A DNA stretch of 64,000 bases. Source: Beroe forskalii (lineage: Eukaryota > Ctenophora > Nuda > Beroida > Beroidae). A program made the translations under genes and the position numbers. Of the stretch, positions 1 through 11,382 are shown one piece after another. Where the stretch lies: contig WFMF01000554.1 in assembly GCA_011033025.1 (NCBI GenBank), positions 44,205 to 108,204 of the forward strand. The letters run 5' to 3'. The notes below the pieces were generated by a model. The model saw nothing but the letters and a program-made list of their open reading frames with translations. It did no database searches and was not told the origin of the DNA. Every line of letters begins with the position of its first letter. Position 1 is the first letter of the stretch.

Positions 1-489
1 CCGCAAAGTTATAAGTTCATACTCAATTAACCAGGTAAAAGTAGACGTTTACTGTAGTCATTATATCAAAGTGAAAATTATCCGCAATTAAGTGTGGAAT
101 CTAGAGAATGTTTGCCACTGTAGGTAAACTTGCGTGGCATAGCGACATGCACAGGGTTATTGAGGAGAATGTAATGGCTAATGAGTGCATTATTATCGGA
201 TGTAACATGTAGAATGATGGCTGAATACAACTATCGCTTTTTGTTTTTCAGACTCTTAGTCTCTATCTCCTTCGGTTTAAATTTCAATTTTATGGACTCC
301 ATTTTTGCTCCAAGGCCTCACAATTTCACATGGGCAATCTTGGACCTAGGGTTAACTTCTATCCCAAAATCTATCCCAAAAAATACACGCTTCGCGTGTG
401 TTATTTGGAAATAATGCACGATCGGAGCGAGAGTATTATTTGATGAACTCAGCGAATATCTCCGGATGATAAGCTGGTCACTGCAAACC

Positions 490-556
490 TGATACGTCAC
501 GTGACCTATAGTCATGTGACAAAACGTCACATGACTATTCTAGTCACATGACATTG
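490..556. repeat. Short palindrome of TCACATGAC-type arms
   Basis: Arms reading GTCATGTGAC and GTCACATGAC flank a short AAAAC loop, and each arm holds a second CACGTGAC/CACATGAC copy. The E-box-like CACGTG core is present. It looks like a small foldback element or hairpin; no target duplication was found. Confidence 0.5.
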
Positions 557-2030
557 TTGCTATGGTAACAGGAATAGAAGTAGATGTTGTTCTGTTAATA
601 CAAGTGTAGAAAGCTGTTTGGAAGATTGAGATCTATCTCAGCACATTGTATACGGTGCTCAATACGTATACCGTATCTCATTCAAGTCTCAATCTGTTCG
701 AAATGAAAGATATTCATCTCCGCCAGAAAATGAATTGATGAGGCCATTACCATGTCTTGGAATAGTGAATTAACGACTTTTAACCGCATACTCTATTCTC
801 CAAGCTAGGAAACGACGGGGCGTTTTCAGCCAACCGAAACCGAAACCAAATATTTTGATTTCGCAATTAACCGTTCAGGGAAATCGGTCGGTTGAAACCG
901 AACCGAAACCGGAATACCAGATAACCTCACACTAAGATATCTATCTAACATAAGATATCTCACATTATCAAGATATCTACACTCTCTAGCCTTCTACTCC
1001 TGCATAATATATCTAGATAACTGTCTAGTGTCTAGTGGGTAATTTACGCGGATATCTCGGCTTCCTATTGGCTAATCCACATCACGTGACCGGCAAGTTT
1101 AATTAGTAATTACTATAAGAGTGTAATATATATATACGGACATGTGACTCAATGCCAATTAAGTAATTAGCGCGGGTAAAAAGTGCGATCGTTCTCCTTG
1201 TTTTGTGTGTACAAATACTTTGCTATCTAAAGAGAGAGTGCGATGATTTTATATTGTCTTTCAGAGAGCTCATCATCTGCCGTTAAAATATATTATAGGC
1301 GGTTAACATTATGAACGTCATCAATTTATTGTTTTTAGCTATGAAAATGACGTCATCTGATATCAGCCTTTCATATCGATTCGTGCGCGGGAGCATCTTG
1401 AAGTATGTGATCCATTGTATTGCACAAATACAAAGAACCAAGACATTATGTGTCAATTAAACATTATTGTGTCAATTAAACGTAGTAGGTTTGTAATTAG
1501 AGAAAAAGTAGACTTGTACTTCCTCTACTTTTTCTCACGGTTTTCCGTCAGAAATATATTAAAATTCACATTTAAAATATTCTGCGTAGTACAAATAATT
1601 TGCTTTTGAGGGGAGACCTTACTATTATATAATTATGTAATTACCAAGAATATTATATTCGCATTATTTGATAAGAAACATAAACGTCAGATGACCAAAA
1701 ATAGAAAACAAAATTGTTCAATGTTGACAGTTTTCTCGGAATAGAAATACCAAACTTTCATAACTACTTTGTTTTGAAAGAAATGAGTCCCAAAAATAGC
1801 TCATGAGTTTCAGTGTATGTTTGCAAATTACAGCGAGCCATTTTAAAGAGCGCAAAATACAAATTATTAGCATGGCAATTTCATGAATTATTGTCGAAGT
1901 TTACTCTCGAATTATTGTTTACTCTGACTCGACACATATGATAATTATAGCTTGGAATGCGCTACCATTGACGTCAAACATGCTTGTTTCATGATCGCTG
2001 GATACAAAAGTTAATTGCTTTTATTTCCTG

Positions 2031-2417
2031 GTCTGATTCTACGATTAATTACCTCGGTCTATGGAAGGTACTAGTACAATGTTAGCAGGATTGGAGAAAG
2101 CTGACAGAGAAAGTACCATATTTCGCGCGTTTCATTTAATGGATTGTGAAAAGTGGGGACTGGGGACGGGGTTGGGGCAGGAGCTGGATCTGTCACTTGA
2201 AAAGAAAAGAAAATTTTCCTGAGAAGTTCCCGGGAGTTCCCAGGAAGCCCCCTGTGAGGCTCCGTCGGCAGAGTACCAAGTCCAACATTAACTGACCCTT
2301 CACCGGGAATACCACTAGCGTGTTTCATATTTTAACGACCAACTGACCAGTGACCAGCTCAAACCTTTCAAAAGTTAGGGCACTTTAAACTTAAAAGCCA
2401 CGTGATCGCATACATAC
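2031..2417 (+). repeat. Direct repeat, copy 1
   Basis: This segment (containing TATGGAAGGTACTAGTACAA) is repeated with small indels at 2505-2890. The two copies share order and orientation throughout, ending in CCACGTGATCGCATACAT. The reading frames in it differ between the copies, so it is not treated as coding. Confidence 0.85.
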
Positions 2418-2504
2418 ATTTATATTTTGTGCCTCATAATCACCCTTGCCCAACTGATGACCCTTAGTTAGCCCAGTGCACTTGTTAGCCCAGTGCACTT
2501 GTTG

Positions 2505-2890
2505 GTCTGATTCGCGATGATTAATTACTGCGGTCTATGGAAGGTACTAGTACAATGTTAGCAGGATTGGAGAAAGTTGTCAGAGAAAGTTACCACATTT
2601 CGTGCGTTTCATTTGATGGATTGCGAAAAGTGGGGTCGGGGTTTGGGGCAGGAGCTGTATCTGTCACTTGGTTGAAAAGAATAGAAAACGTTCCTGAGGA
2701 GTTTCCACAGTCGCAGGAAGCCCCCTGTGAGTCTCCGTCAGCAGAGTACCAAGTACCCCATTAACTATCCCTTCACCGGAAATCCCACCAGCGTGTTTGA
2801 TATTTTAACGATCAACTGACCAGTGACCAGCTCAAACCCTTTAAAAGTTAGGGCACTTTAAACTGAACAGCCACGTGATCGCATACATTC
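2505..2890 (+). repeat. Direct repeat, copy 2
   Basis: Second copy of the segment at 2031-2417. A short doubled GCCCAGTGCACTTGTT motif lies immediately before it. Confidence 0.85.
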
Positions 2891-3681
2891 AGTACCAGAC
2901 GACGCTATGCCCAGTAGTCGGAAATAATCAATTAATTTTGTTCTGTAAACGGGATTCTGATGAGTTATTTCCTTGTGTATACCATCGTTCATCATGAAAT
3001 AGTCTCGGATAGAACTCTGACTGTGAGTCAATAGCTGGAAGCAAACGACCGGTCACCATTTATCAATAAATCCGGTTATGGATTCGGTTGGCTAAAAACG
3101 CCCGGTTAACAGGTATTTCGGTTTCGGTTTAACCGGTCGTTTCCTAAAAGTCGGTCAGTGATGTTTGATCTGTGGTCATGTAAAGGGTGTTACAGCATAT
3201 GAACCCCATTCATCCTCCACGCATATGATTTGTGAAACCACTATCCAAAGATCTGAATATTGTTTCTCCAACACTTACAGCCCATATTTCCGCTCTAAAA
3301 TTTGTCACTTAAAATATAAAAGCCTCGTTTGAGACACAGGAAAATACCTTACACTCGACAAAGCTCACATATATTATCCGACCTATATAATACGGTGGAA
3401 CTGTTTACTGCTCTCCTGTGTAAATACCATGTCGCAAAGCTCAGTGAGAGATCGGCCTGCGATCACTCAAACACAAACAGGCGATGTTTAGATGACGTCA
3501 TTATCAAAGCTTAAAGTAGTAAGTTACTGGCGACGAAGAGCGTACTTTTGCGTGATGTATATTTACTACAAGACACACATTTGAGAATGCTTTTCGTCAC
3601 CAATGGCACCTGTTAACCATATGATAATCACGCCACAGTCAATTATCAGAGCTCAGGATACTAACCCAACTTACACGCTAA

Positions 3682-3780
3682 ACGCCGCGCACGCGAAATA
3701 GGCGGGTAGGATGACGTCATTATCATAGCTCAATGTAGTGAGTTTATGACGTTAAACCGCCTATTTTTCGCGCGCGGCGT
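3682..3780. mobile_element. CRE-containing MITE (GCCGCGC family), copy 1
   Basis: The terminal inverted repeat starts ACGCCGCGC and continues into AAATAGGCGG; the right end is CCGCCTATTTTTCGCGCGC. The core carries GATGACGTCATTATCA, which includes the palindromic TGACGTCA octamer. Related copies lie at 39292-39390, 40292-40363 and 40394-40478. Confidence 0.75.
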
Positions 3781-3964
3781 ATAAGTTAGTATGCTTTCTC
3801 CCTACAAAGCAGCAACTTGTTATATAAGGACATATTATAGGGTGACTTGTTATATAAGGTGTTATTTAAAGGTGTACGGGGTGCTTGACGTGAGGTGTAA
3901 CTCATTATATTCGCTACTTCTACGCATGATAATGATAATGAGACTCTACCGCTGATTCGTTAAA

Positions 3965-4061
3965 ATGGCAGAAAGTTTCAACGTTTTGATTGTGGTTCAA
4001 CTCGAGAAGAGAGTGATGGGACCAGTGACACTGGAAATAAATGATAAAACCCGGATGAATG
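3965..4061 (+). CDS. Candidate first coding exon of an unidentified gene
   Basis: An ATG in good context (AAAATGG) opens 32 codons, starting MAESFNVLIVVQLEKR, that end exactly at a consensus donor (G then GTAAGT) in phase 1. The frame is clean, the composition looks protein-like, and the donor is strong. I do not recognise the product and could not join it with confidence to a downstream exon: the acceptor at 8021 gives an immediate stop in this phase. It may be a real first exon whose partners are diverged or outside my recognition, or a chance frame. Confidence 0.4.
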
Positions 4062-4734
4062 GTAAGTGTTTCAAACGTTGGGGTTATTGAAGGGTTGTTT
4101 CTACTGAACTACTGTACGCCTGCTTTTCTACATAATGGGGTGGTTTCTCTAGAAAGTTTTATTCTTCTACTGAAAGGTGTTGTTTCCTAAAAGCCGAGGG
4201 TTGTATTAAATAAAAGAAGAGATGCATCAAATAAAGGAGGGGGTTGTATTGAATGAAAGAGGGGCTGAAAATGAAAAGGGGGGGGGAGATGCATTGAGTA
4301 AAAGATCGGGGTCCGTATTAAATGAAAGTTGAGGAAAGGAAGGATTTCCGTACGTGCGCGTTCATCCTACAGTGCGTTTGAGCGTGTGTTTGTGAGTGTG
4401 TATGTATGTACTAGCAAGTGTCGAGCGCACTCTATAAGCATTCGATATATATTCTAAGTATATAGGACGTTACATCAACCATACTATATACCCCCCACAT
4501 CTCTCATCTACTTCTAATGACTACACTGTACATAAAGTCGTTTATATACCATGAGATATGGTCAAAGAGAAGTTCGACTTGCCCCTATCTCTGCAAATGA
4601 GTCCTGTTTTTTCACACCATATCACTATAAATTCAATGTTACAGGTCACTAGTGTACTGAAACATACGGAATTAAACCAATATGTAGTTTTATTACTTGA
4701 TGGATGGTCTATGGTCAGTGTGGTGATATGAAAC

Positions 4735-5372
4735 CCTCTGTTACAGGTGGAACAGCTCACTCCAGATAGTGCATTAGAATCACCTGTAACACTTACGATA
4801 TTTAATTTTATGTTATAAATTATGGTTTGAGTCTTGTAAAGTCATTGGATTGAATAATTAGGATGAGATAATTGATTTTAGTCACACTCCTGTAACTTGG
4901 GTGCAGCAATTTATGTAAAATTCCTTAATTTGGCAATAAATTTCGTAATTTACCAATAAATTGACTTAAATTTAATATAGTAACATACATGAAGACTTTT
5001 CTACTCAAAAACATTTGATTTACTGTCATATATAGTATTTGTTACTTAAAGTAAAAGGCGATGCCCAAAAACCCTTGTTACAGGTGCCTGATAACCCCTT
5101 AAATTCCCCTACCATTTAAGATAGCTTGACAGGTTATTTTGATGAAACCACTTGGTAGATGTGCACTCTGTACAGCTATGAAGTGAGTAACAGTATCAAG
5201 AACCATTCCCAACCCCTGTTACAGGTGCTGTGTGAAATTTCTTTAACATATTTAGAGTAAGTAAAACACCTCTTTAAAGTGGCTGAAACAATGTCAAAAG
5301 CTGATAATTAACTTAGTTTTGACAACCTCATTATTGCAAAAAACATTCTGAGTAAAAACCTTGTTACAGGTG
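4735..5372 (+). repeat. Loose tandem repeat marked by TGTTACAGGTGC
   Basis: The motif TGTTACAGGTG recurs near 4740, 5076, 5219 and 5365, the last three about 143-147 bp apart. An inverted CACCTGTAACA lies near 4773. The spacers are only weakly similar. It leads directly into the telomere-like array. Confidence 0.5.
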
Positions 5373-5439
5373 CGAAATTTGGCAAAAAAATTTTCAGTGA
5401 ATGTTAAGAAAACCCATTCATGTTTGCCTAACAACATCT

Positions 5440-7494
5440 ATTGGTTAGTGTTATTGATAGGGCTCTTGTTAGGAGTAATGGTTAGGAGTTATAGGTTTGG
5501 GGTTTATGGTTGGGTTATGGTTAGGGTTATGGTTAGGGTTATATAGTTAGAGGTTATGGTTAGGTTATGGTTAAGATTTTGGAAAGATTTATGGTTAGGG
5601 TTATGGTTAGGGTTATGGTTAGGTTTTGGGTTATGGATTTAGGGTTATAGTTAGGAATGCTTATTAGGAGTTGCTAGTTATGGTTATAATTGGGTTTATG
5701 GTAGAGGGAGTTATGGTTATAGTTATGGATTTATGGTTACGGTTGGGTTATAGTTAGGATTATTACTAGGGGTTATAGGTAGGGTTATGGTTAGGGTTTT
5801 GGTTGGGGTTAGGGTGATGGTTATGGTTAAGGTTAGGGTTAGCGTTATGGTTAGGGTTATGGTTTGAATTATGGTTACGTTTATGGGTATGGATGTGGTT
5901 ACGGTTATGGTTAGGGTTATGGTCATGGCAAGGGATATACTTAGGGTTATTGTTGGGGATATGGTTATAGATATTAGCTAAGATTATGGTTGGGATTACA
6001 GTGAGGTTTATGGTTAGGGTTAGGGTCATGGCTAGGGTTATGGTTAGGGTCATGGATACTGTTATGATTATGGTGAGGGTTATTGTTAGGGTATTGGTCA
6101 AGGCTATGGTTAGGGTTAGGGAGTTAGGGATGTAGTTATTAGTTAAGGTTAAGGTTGGGGTTATGGTTAGGGTTATGGTTGGGGTTATGGTTAGAGTTAT
6201 GGTAAGGGTTATGGTTAGGGTTATGGTCATGGCAAGGGATATGGTTAGGGTTATGGTTAGGGATATGGTTAGAGTAATTAGCTAAGATTATGGTTGTGGT
6301 TACGGTTAGGTTTATGGTTAGTGTTATGGTTAGGCAAGGTAATGGTTAGGGTTATGGGTAGGGTTATGGTTAAGGTCATATTTAGGGTTTATGAATAGGG
6401 TTATGGTAAGGGTTATGGTTAGGATCATGGTTAGGGTTATGGTTACAGTTATGGTTATGGTTAGGATTATGGTTAGGATTATGGTTAGGGTTATGGTTAG
6501 GGTTATGGTTAGGGTAATGGTCATGGCAAGGGATACGGTTAGGGTTATGGTTAGGGATATGGTTGTAGTTATTAGCTAAGGTTTTGGTTGGGGTTAGGTT
6601 ATGGTTAGGGTCATGGTAGGGTTTTGGTAAGGGTTAGGGTCATGGTTAGGGTTATGATAAGGGTTATGGATTGGGTAATGGTCATGGATAGGGATATGGT
6701 TAGGGTTATGGTTAGGGATATGGTTATAGTTATTAGCTAAGGTTTTGGTTGGGGTTAAGTTATGGTTAGGGTCGTGGTAGGGTTTTTGTTAGGGTTAGGG
6801 TTATGGCGAGTGTTAGGTATAGGGTTAAGGTTATGGTCAATGGATAGGATTATGGTTACGTTTATAGTTAGCGTTTTGATTATGTTTATGGTTAGGGTTA
6901 TCGTTAGGGTTATGGATAGGGTTCTTGTTAGGGTAGGGTTAGGGTCAAGGTTAGGGTTATGATAAGGGTTATGGATAGGGTTATGGTTATTGAAAGGGAT
7001 ATGGTTAGGGTTATGGTTAGGGATATGGTTATAGTTATTAGCTAAGGTTATGGTTTGGGTTAGGTTATTATTAGGGTCATGGTAGAGTTTTGGTTAGGGT
7101 CATGGTTAGGGTTAGGGTAATGGTTAGGGTTATTTTTAATGTTATGGTTGGGGCTATGGTTAAGTTAGGGTTATTTTTATGGTTTTGGTTAGGGTTAGGG
7201 TAGGGTTAAGGTTATGGTTAGGGTTAGGGTTAGAGCTATGATTAGCGTTCTGGTTAGGGTCAAGATTAGGTTTATGGTTAGGGTTACGGATAGGTTATGG
7301 TATGGTTATGGTAAGAGATAGGGTTATGGTTAGGGTATTGGTTACGGTTATGAATAGGGTCATGGCTTGGGTTATGGTTAGGTTTATGGTTAGGGTCAAG
7401 GTTAGGTTTATAATTAGGGTTATGGATAGGGTAATGGTCAGGATTAGGGTTATGGTTAGGGTTATGGTTGGCGTTATGAATAAGGTTATGTCGA
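5440..7494 (+). repeat. Degenerate telomere-like array (TTAGGG/TTATGG)
   Basis: About 2 kb of hexamer-like sequence alternates GGTTAT and GGTTAGGG, with a dominant GGTTAGGGTTAT dodecamer and many single-base variants. Longer higher-order units recur (for example the GGATATGGTTATAGTTATTAGC-type spacer near 6270, 6560, 6720 and 7020). Because units are multiples of six, long open frames appear on both strands with repeating dipeptides; these are not genes. TTAGGG is the ancestral animal telomere repeat, so this may be an interstitial telomere-derived satellite. Confidence 0.9.
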
Positions 7495-8021
7495 ATTTTT
7501 GAAATTGAGGGGTGGGGTGCCCAAAAGGGGGGGGGGTGGCGGATTTTTAAAATTCAGGGGGAGGTTTTGGCAAGGGGGAGGTCAAAAAATTGAGGGGGGG
7601 GATTGGACCCAGGATGAAGCTATGGCTGATGGGTAGGGCTAATCTGTGAATGGCTACCAGTGAATAACCTCCTCTTTTATGTGAGTTTTTAAACTTGTTT
7701 GTTACATTTTTGGCCAATTCAATTATATTAATTGTAGTTTCTAAAGTAACAGAGTATATGTTGTCATGAAATTCATAAGTTAGATACCTATTAAGACTAT
7801 GCTTTGATATAATTTTTGATGAATGAATCACTTGAATCATATTCAGATCAAAAAGAATCATTCAAACCTGAAATCATTGAAACTGTTAGTTCATATATTA
7901 TGAATGATAAGTTATAACTGATTATTTCAGACTGATCATTTCCTATTCATTGGAGATTTTATCAAGTTTCCATCGACATTTGCTTATTTACTGTTTCTCC
8001 TAATTGTTCTGCTATTTGCAG
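7495..8021. other. G-rich spacer then AT-rich unique sequence
   Basis: A GGGGGG-rich stretch (7500-7610) follows the telomere-like array; then comes AT-rich sequence that I cannot assign. It ends in a good pyrimidine tract and AG at 8020-8021. Confidence 0.4.
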
Positions 8022-8306
8022 GTAACAACACTGACTGATGTAGATCCAACTTGTACAGTAAATATAGAAATTGGTAGCATTGATTATTTGCCCTGCAAAT
8101 CAAATTATGTAATTGAAAATGCATCTTTATATGTGACAACTCAAACATTGAATTTCCTTTTACTTGATAAAATTTCAATACAGTACTCGTTTCATGAAAA
8201 TTTCTTCACATATTACTCAACCATACAATTTCAGCCTTATTTTTCTGTGTATGGGGTGCTTGGGTTGTCTGCTCTCCTGACACTACCTTGTGGAACTTTC
8301 TTATGA
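8022..8306 (+). CDS. Possible terminal exon, unidentified
   Basis: A pyrimidine-rich acceptor ending TATTTGCAG precedes 94 open codons (starting VTTLTDVDPTC) and a TGA. The peptide has a hydrophobic C-terminal stretch (VYGVLGLSALLTLPCG), perhaps a membrane segment. I do not recognise it, and the phase does not fit the candidate exon at 3965-4061. An AT-rich chance frame is the main alternative. Confidence 0.25.
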   Translation, partial: VTTLTDVDPTCTVNIEIGSIDYLPCKSNYVIENASLYVTTQTLNFLLLDKISIQYSFHENFFTYYSTIQFQPYFSVYGVLGLSALLTLPCGTFL

Positions 8307-10000
8307 TGCTGTACAATTAGGTTAGACTGGTTGATCTCCTCTTCAGACACTTTTATCCTGTTAGACACTTAAGCCAAGTAAGTCTCTCTTCTTCATCTGA
8401 AAAGGCGGGATATTGGTACTTTATCTGTATCTTTATGCATTGTTCTCTCTTGTTTGCAACTGAAGATTTAATACCTTTCATTCCGTATTCCTATTTAATT
8501 CTCTGATTGAAATTAAATTGTTATCAATTTCAGAATTTGAAAAAACAGTACAATACAGCAGACTGGTTCAGTGGTATTTCCTTGGAAACGTGTAACATGT
8601 TAATCATTGCAGGGACAGTAAAAAGTGCTGATTCTCACAACTCTCATCCGTTTACCAGGAGTTTGAACTTTGAACTCCCCTGACAAGATTTTCCAGATTA
8701 TATCAGGTAATATTAAAGCTGTAAGCATCCAAGGCATGAATTACTTTCACAGTCGTGATGTTAGCCATTGGACACACAAATGCAGTTTGTTCTCAGACGT
8801 GTATATAATTCAAGTCAGACATCAGTGTATTCTTTGAAAATGAACTGCCTAATACATACCTCAAATTACACTCATTGACGCATAAACCAAACTATATAAG
8901 TATATAGTTCAATTGTTTTAAGCTATACCTAATACTCAAGTATGAAGGGAAAATATGTAATAGTATCTATTTCCAGGACAGGTCCTCATCAACCTAATAA
9001 ATCGTACAAAAGCGAAATTACGAGAGGGTGATTTTATCAATGATAACAATTGGAACTTTAATAACCATCGTGATGTTCAGTCTTCTATATTAGACTATAC
9101 TGTCTCATCAGGTTAATTCCAACTTGCAGAATGCTGATACCATTCTCTTTCAAATTTGATTTCGAAATGCTCTTTTGACCCCTTGATAACATTGTGTTAT
9201 GTTCAGTGTCCATATCGCTTTTTAAACTCTATGAAAGTCCAGTGTCAACTTACATTACAATGCAACATCTCCTCAACATTTTATAATCAACCCTCCACCC
9301 CTCAGATTACCTGCTGATCTCGTGGATGAACCAGTGAAATCCAAATCTTGCCCTACTGATCAAAGTGAATTTAGATACTTTCATTATCAATAAGTAGATA
9401 CACTGTAGATGTTTAAAATGTAACATTTATTGTGTTTTGATCTACCTATCATATCAATTACACAATTTTATGCATAAAATTGTTGACAGTAACAGCAACA
9501 ATGCTGTAAAACAGTTTAAAAAGCCATTGATAAGTTGATGGCTGTTGTTGAAAAGTTTCAGTTCGATTTCTTTAGGATCGTTGATAATTTGCATAACAAA
9601 AAATGATGAATTTGTTACAAAAGTAGAAAATCAACATTTTAAATGCTTATTTATTGAAAATGGTTGAATTCACTTTTCTATTAATTAAATTAGATTGTTT
9701 ATCCCTTCATAAATTGTCTATCTAATACATAATTAATGCATGAAACTGTTGATATAGGCGTGATATCTATGCATCCATTTGCTACAAATTCAACATTCTC
9801 TTGAAACTTATTGATTTTATAGCTATATTTTTATTTGATAGCTTTCGTTGAAGAGTTCAATCTATTCAACCCTGTAATATCTCATAATGTCATTTTTGTT
9901 GCTAAAAATGATAGTTTCAAAATTCTATGCCCGTATTACATGAGTTTAATGTATGTTGGAAATATTTTGAATAATTGCATAATAAGCTTGTGATGTGTAC
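8307..10000. other. AT-rich sequence with no recognised feature
   Basis: No convincing reading frame, RNA gene or repeat was recognised here. It ends at the target duplication of the hAT foldback. Confidence 0.4.
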
Positions 10001-10608
10001 TAGGGCGTTTCATAATTTCCCAACTAGAGAACTGTATATTGTTCGGGGTCAAAAGCTATCCTTTAGGACATAAAAAATTGACAGGAACAAGTTTCAGACG
10101 GAAAAAATAATTTTAAGCACGTGCACAGGCCACAGCCATATCTACCTGTAAAAATCATGATTTTTGATAAAAAGTTACCCATCTCTTTTTCTGCTTGAGT
10201 GACATATTTCTAAGCCTTCTCATCGTGTTCCTCGGCCCAGAAAATGGGGGTATAGGTCCAAAAAATTTTGACCTACGATCTTCAGAAGCTTAGTTATCAC
10301 CGACTTTCATGCGCCCATATATGGGCATGCGCCTGTTTTTGCTAGCGTATGCCCATATATGGGCATATGAAAATAGGTGATAACTCAACCGAAGGTCATG
10401 AGGTCAAAATTTGGACCTATAAATTTTCCAGGCCGAAAAGGCTACAGAGTATGTCACTCAAGCAGAAAAAAAAAAAAAATCATGATTTTGTCTGAAAATG
10501 GCTTGGTGCCACGTGCTTAAAATTTTTTTCGTCCTGTTCCTGTCAATTTTATGTCCTAAAACTTTTAACAACCCCAGTTCTCTAGTTGGGAAATTATGAA
10601 ACGCCCTA
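10001..10608. mobile_element. hAT-type foldback MITE with 8 bp target duplication
   Basis: The left end is TAGGGCGTTTCATAATTTCC and the right end is its reverse complement. Perfect 8 bp copies of ATGTGTAC flank the element (9993-10000 and 10609-10616). The two arms pair over nearly the whole 608 bp, with a centre around two CCCATATATGGGC palindromes (10313-10360). TAGGG/CAGGG ends with 8 bp duplications are the signature of the hAT superfamily. It has no coding capacity; the minus-strand frame over its right arm is incidental. Confidence 0.9.
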
Positions 10609-10928
10609 ATGTGTACTCGAAGTGTAGTGAGTCTGTAGTGAGTAATGATGCTTCTGCTAAGGTGCGAGTGAAAGACTGAAAGTAGTGTTATAGAAAGTGA
10701 TCTTGCTTCATGTTTATTGTTCATTCACAGTGGTATAAATAAAAAGGGTTACATGTGATTTTTATGAAAGTGATATTATATTATGTTTATTTGTTAAAAT
10801 TCATTTTTTATTAATTCCATTTGTAACAAATAAACGCCTTTCTTTCTAGGTAAGATGTGTCTTGAATCCTTGAAAGTAAAATTATACTGATCAATGAAGG
10901 TATAAAGTAGATAAGCAGTTTAATAGTT

Positions 10929-11244
10929 AGTGCTAGGGTTTTCATCAGGGTTATGGAAGGGTTATGGGTATGGTAATTGTTAGGGTTATGGGTATGGTTT
11001 GGTTTGGGTTATGGTAAGGATTATCGTTAGAGTTATGGTCAGGGTTATTGTTAGCGATATGATGAGGGTTATGGTTAGGGTTATTGATGGTTAGGGTTCA
11101 GGTTAGTGTTAGGGTAATGGGGTAAATTTAGGATTGGGGTCACGGTTGGGGTTAGGGTTTGGGTAAGGGTTGTGGTTAGGGTTGGGGTTAGGGTTGGGAT
11201 TGTGGTAAGGGTTGGGGTAAGGGTTTGAGTTAGTAATTCACCCT
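10929..11244 (+). repeat. Telomere-like arm, left
   Basis: GGTTAGGG/GGTTATGG-type repeats again. The inner part (from about 11093) matches the reverse complement of 12560-12765, sharing the order GGTTCAGGTTAGTGTTAGGG then TAATGGGGT then AGGATTGGGGTCA. The two arms therefore form an inverted repeat around the tRNA-like sequence and the 1.14 kb insertion. Confidence 0.75.
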
Positions 11245-11286
11245 GCTTGTAGTCACACATACAAACTCCGTGATCTGAAAATGAGC

Positions 11287-11360
11287 GGGGCGAGGGGGGC
11301 TTGACCCCACAACCTTCAGATTGCCGGTCAGGTGCTCTAACCAATTGAGCTATCTCCCCC
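11287..11360 (-). repeat. tRNA-derived sequence (SINE head or tRNA pseudogene)
   Basis: Read on the minus strand it starts GGGGGAGATAGCTCAATTGG, giving a good box A (TAGCTCAATTGG) and a D-arm that closes with GAGC. An anticodon-arm-like CCGGCAA loop follows, then a degraded box B (GGGGTCAAGCCCC, one T short of the canonical form). Stem pairing is broken in the anticodon and acceptor arms, so a working tRNA is unlikely. On the same strand about 60 bp of non-tRNA sequence follows, as in a SINE body. Confidence 0.55.
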
Positions 11361-11382
11361 TCGTTGAACGAGAAAGGTATAT

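Larger units (their letters stand above)
807..3147. mobile_element. Possible DNA element with GGAAACGAC inverted ends
   Basis: The left end reads GGAAACGACGGGGCGTTTT and runs into AACCGAAACCGAAACC. The right end holds the reverse-complement order (CGGTTGGCTAAAAACGCCC, then CGGTTTCGGTTTAACC, then GGTCGTTTCC). That suggests a roughly 2.3 kb non-autonomous element enclosing the direct repeats at 2031-2890. The arms are imperfect and I found no clear target duplication. Confidence 0.35.
1..3964. other. Repeat-rich flank without a recognisable gene
   Basis: No reading frame here looks like a conserved protein. The stretch holds short palindromes, a pair of 0.39 kb direct repeats, AGATATC-rich sequence near 930-1030, and a small CRE-containing MITE just before the candidate first exon at 3965. 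If that exon is real, about 3780-3964 would be its promoter and 5'UTR, but I see no clear core promoter element. Confidence 0.5.

Noticed and set aside
5723-7502. Several ORFs on both strands with repeating TIT/LTIT or MVRV peptides
   Set aside because: They are translations of the telomere-like hexamer array; units that are multiples of six keep both strands open.
11287-11360. Functional tRNA gene
   Set aside because: Box A is good but box B lacks a base and the anticodon and acceptor stems do not pair, so only a tRNA-derived repeat is supported.
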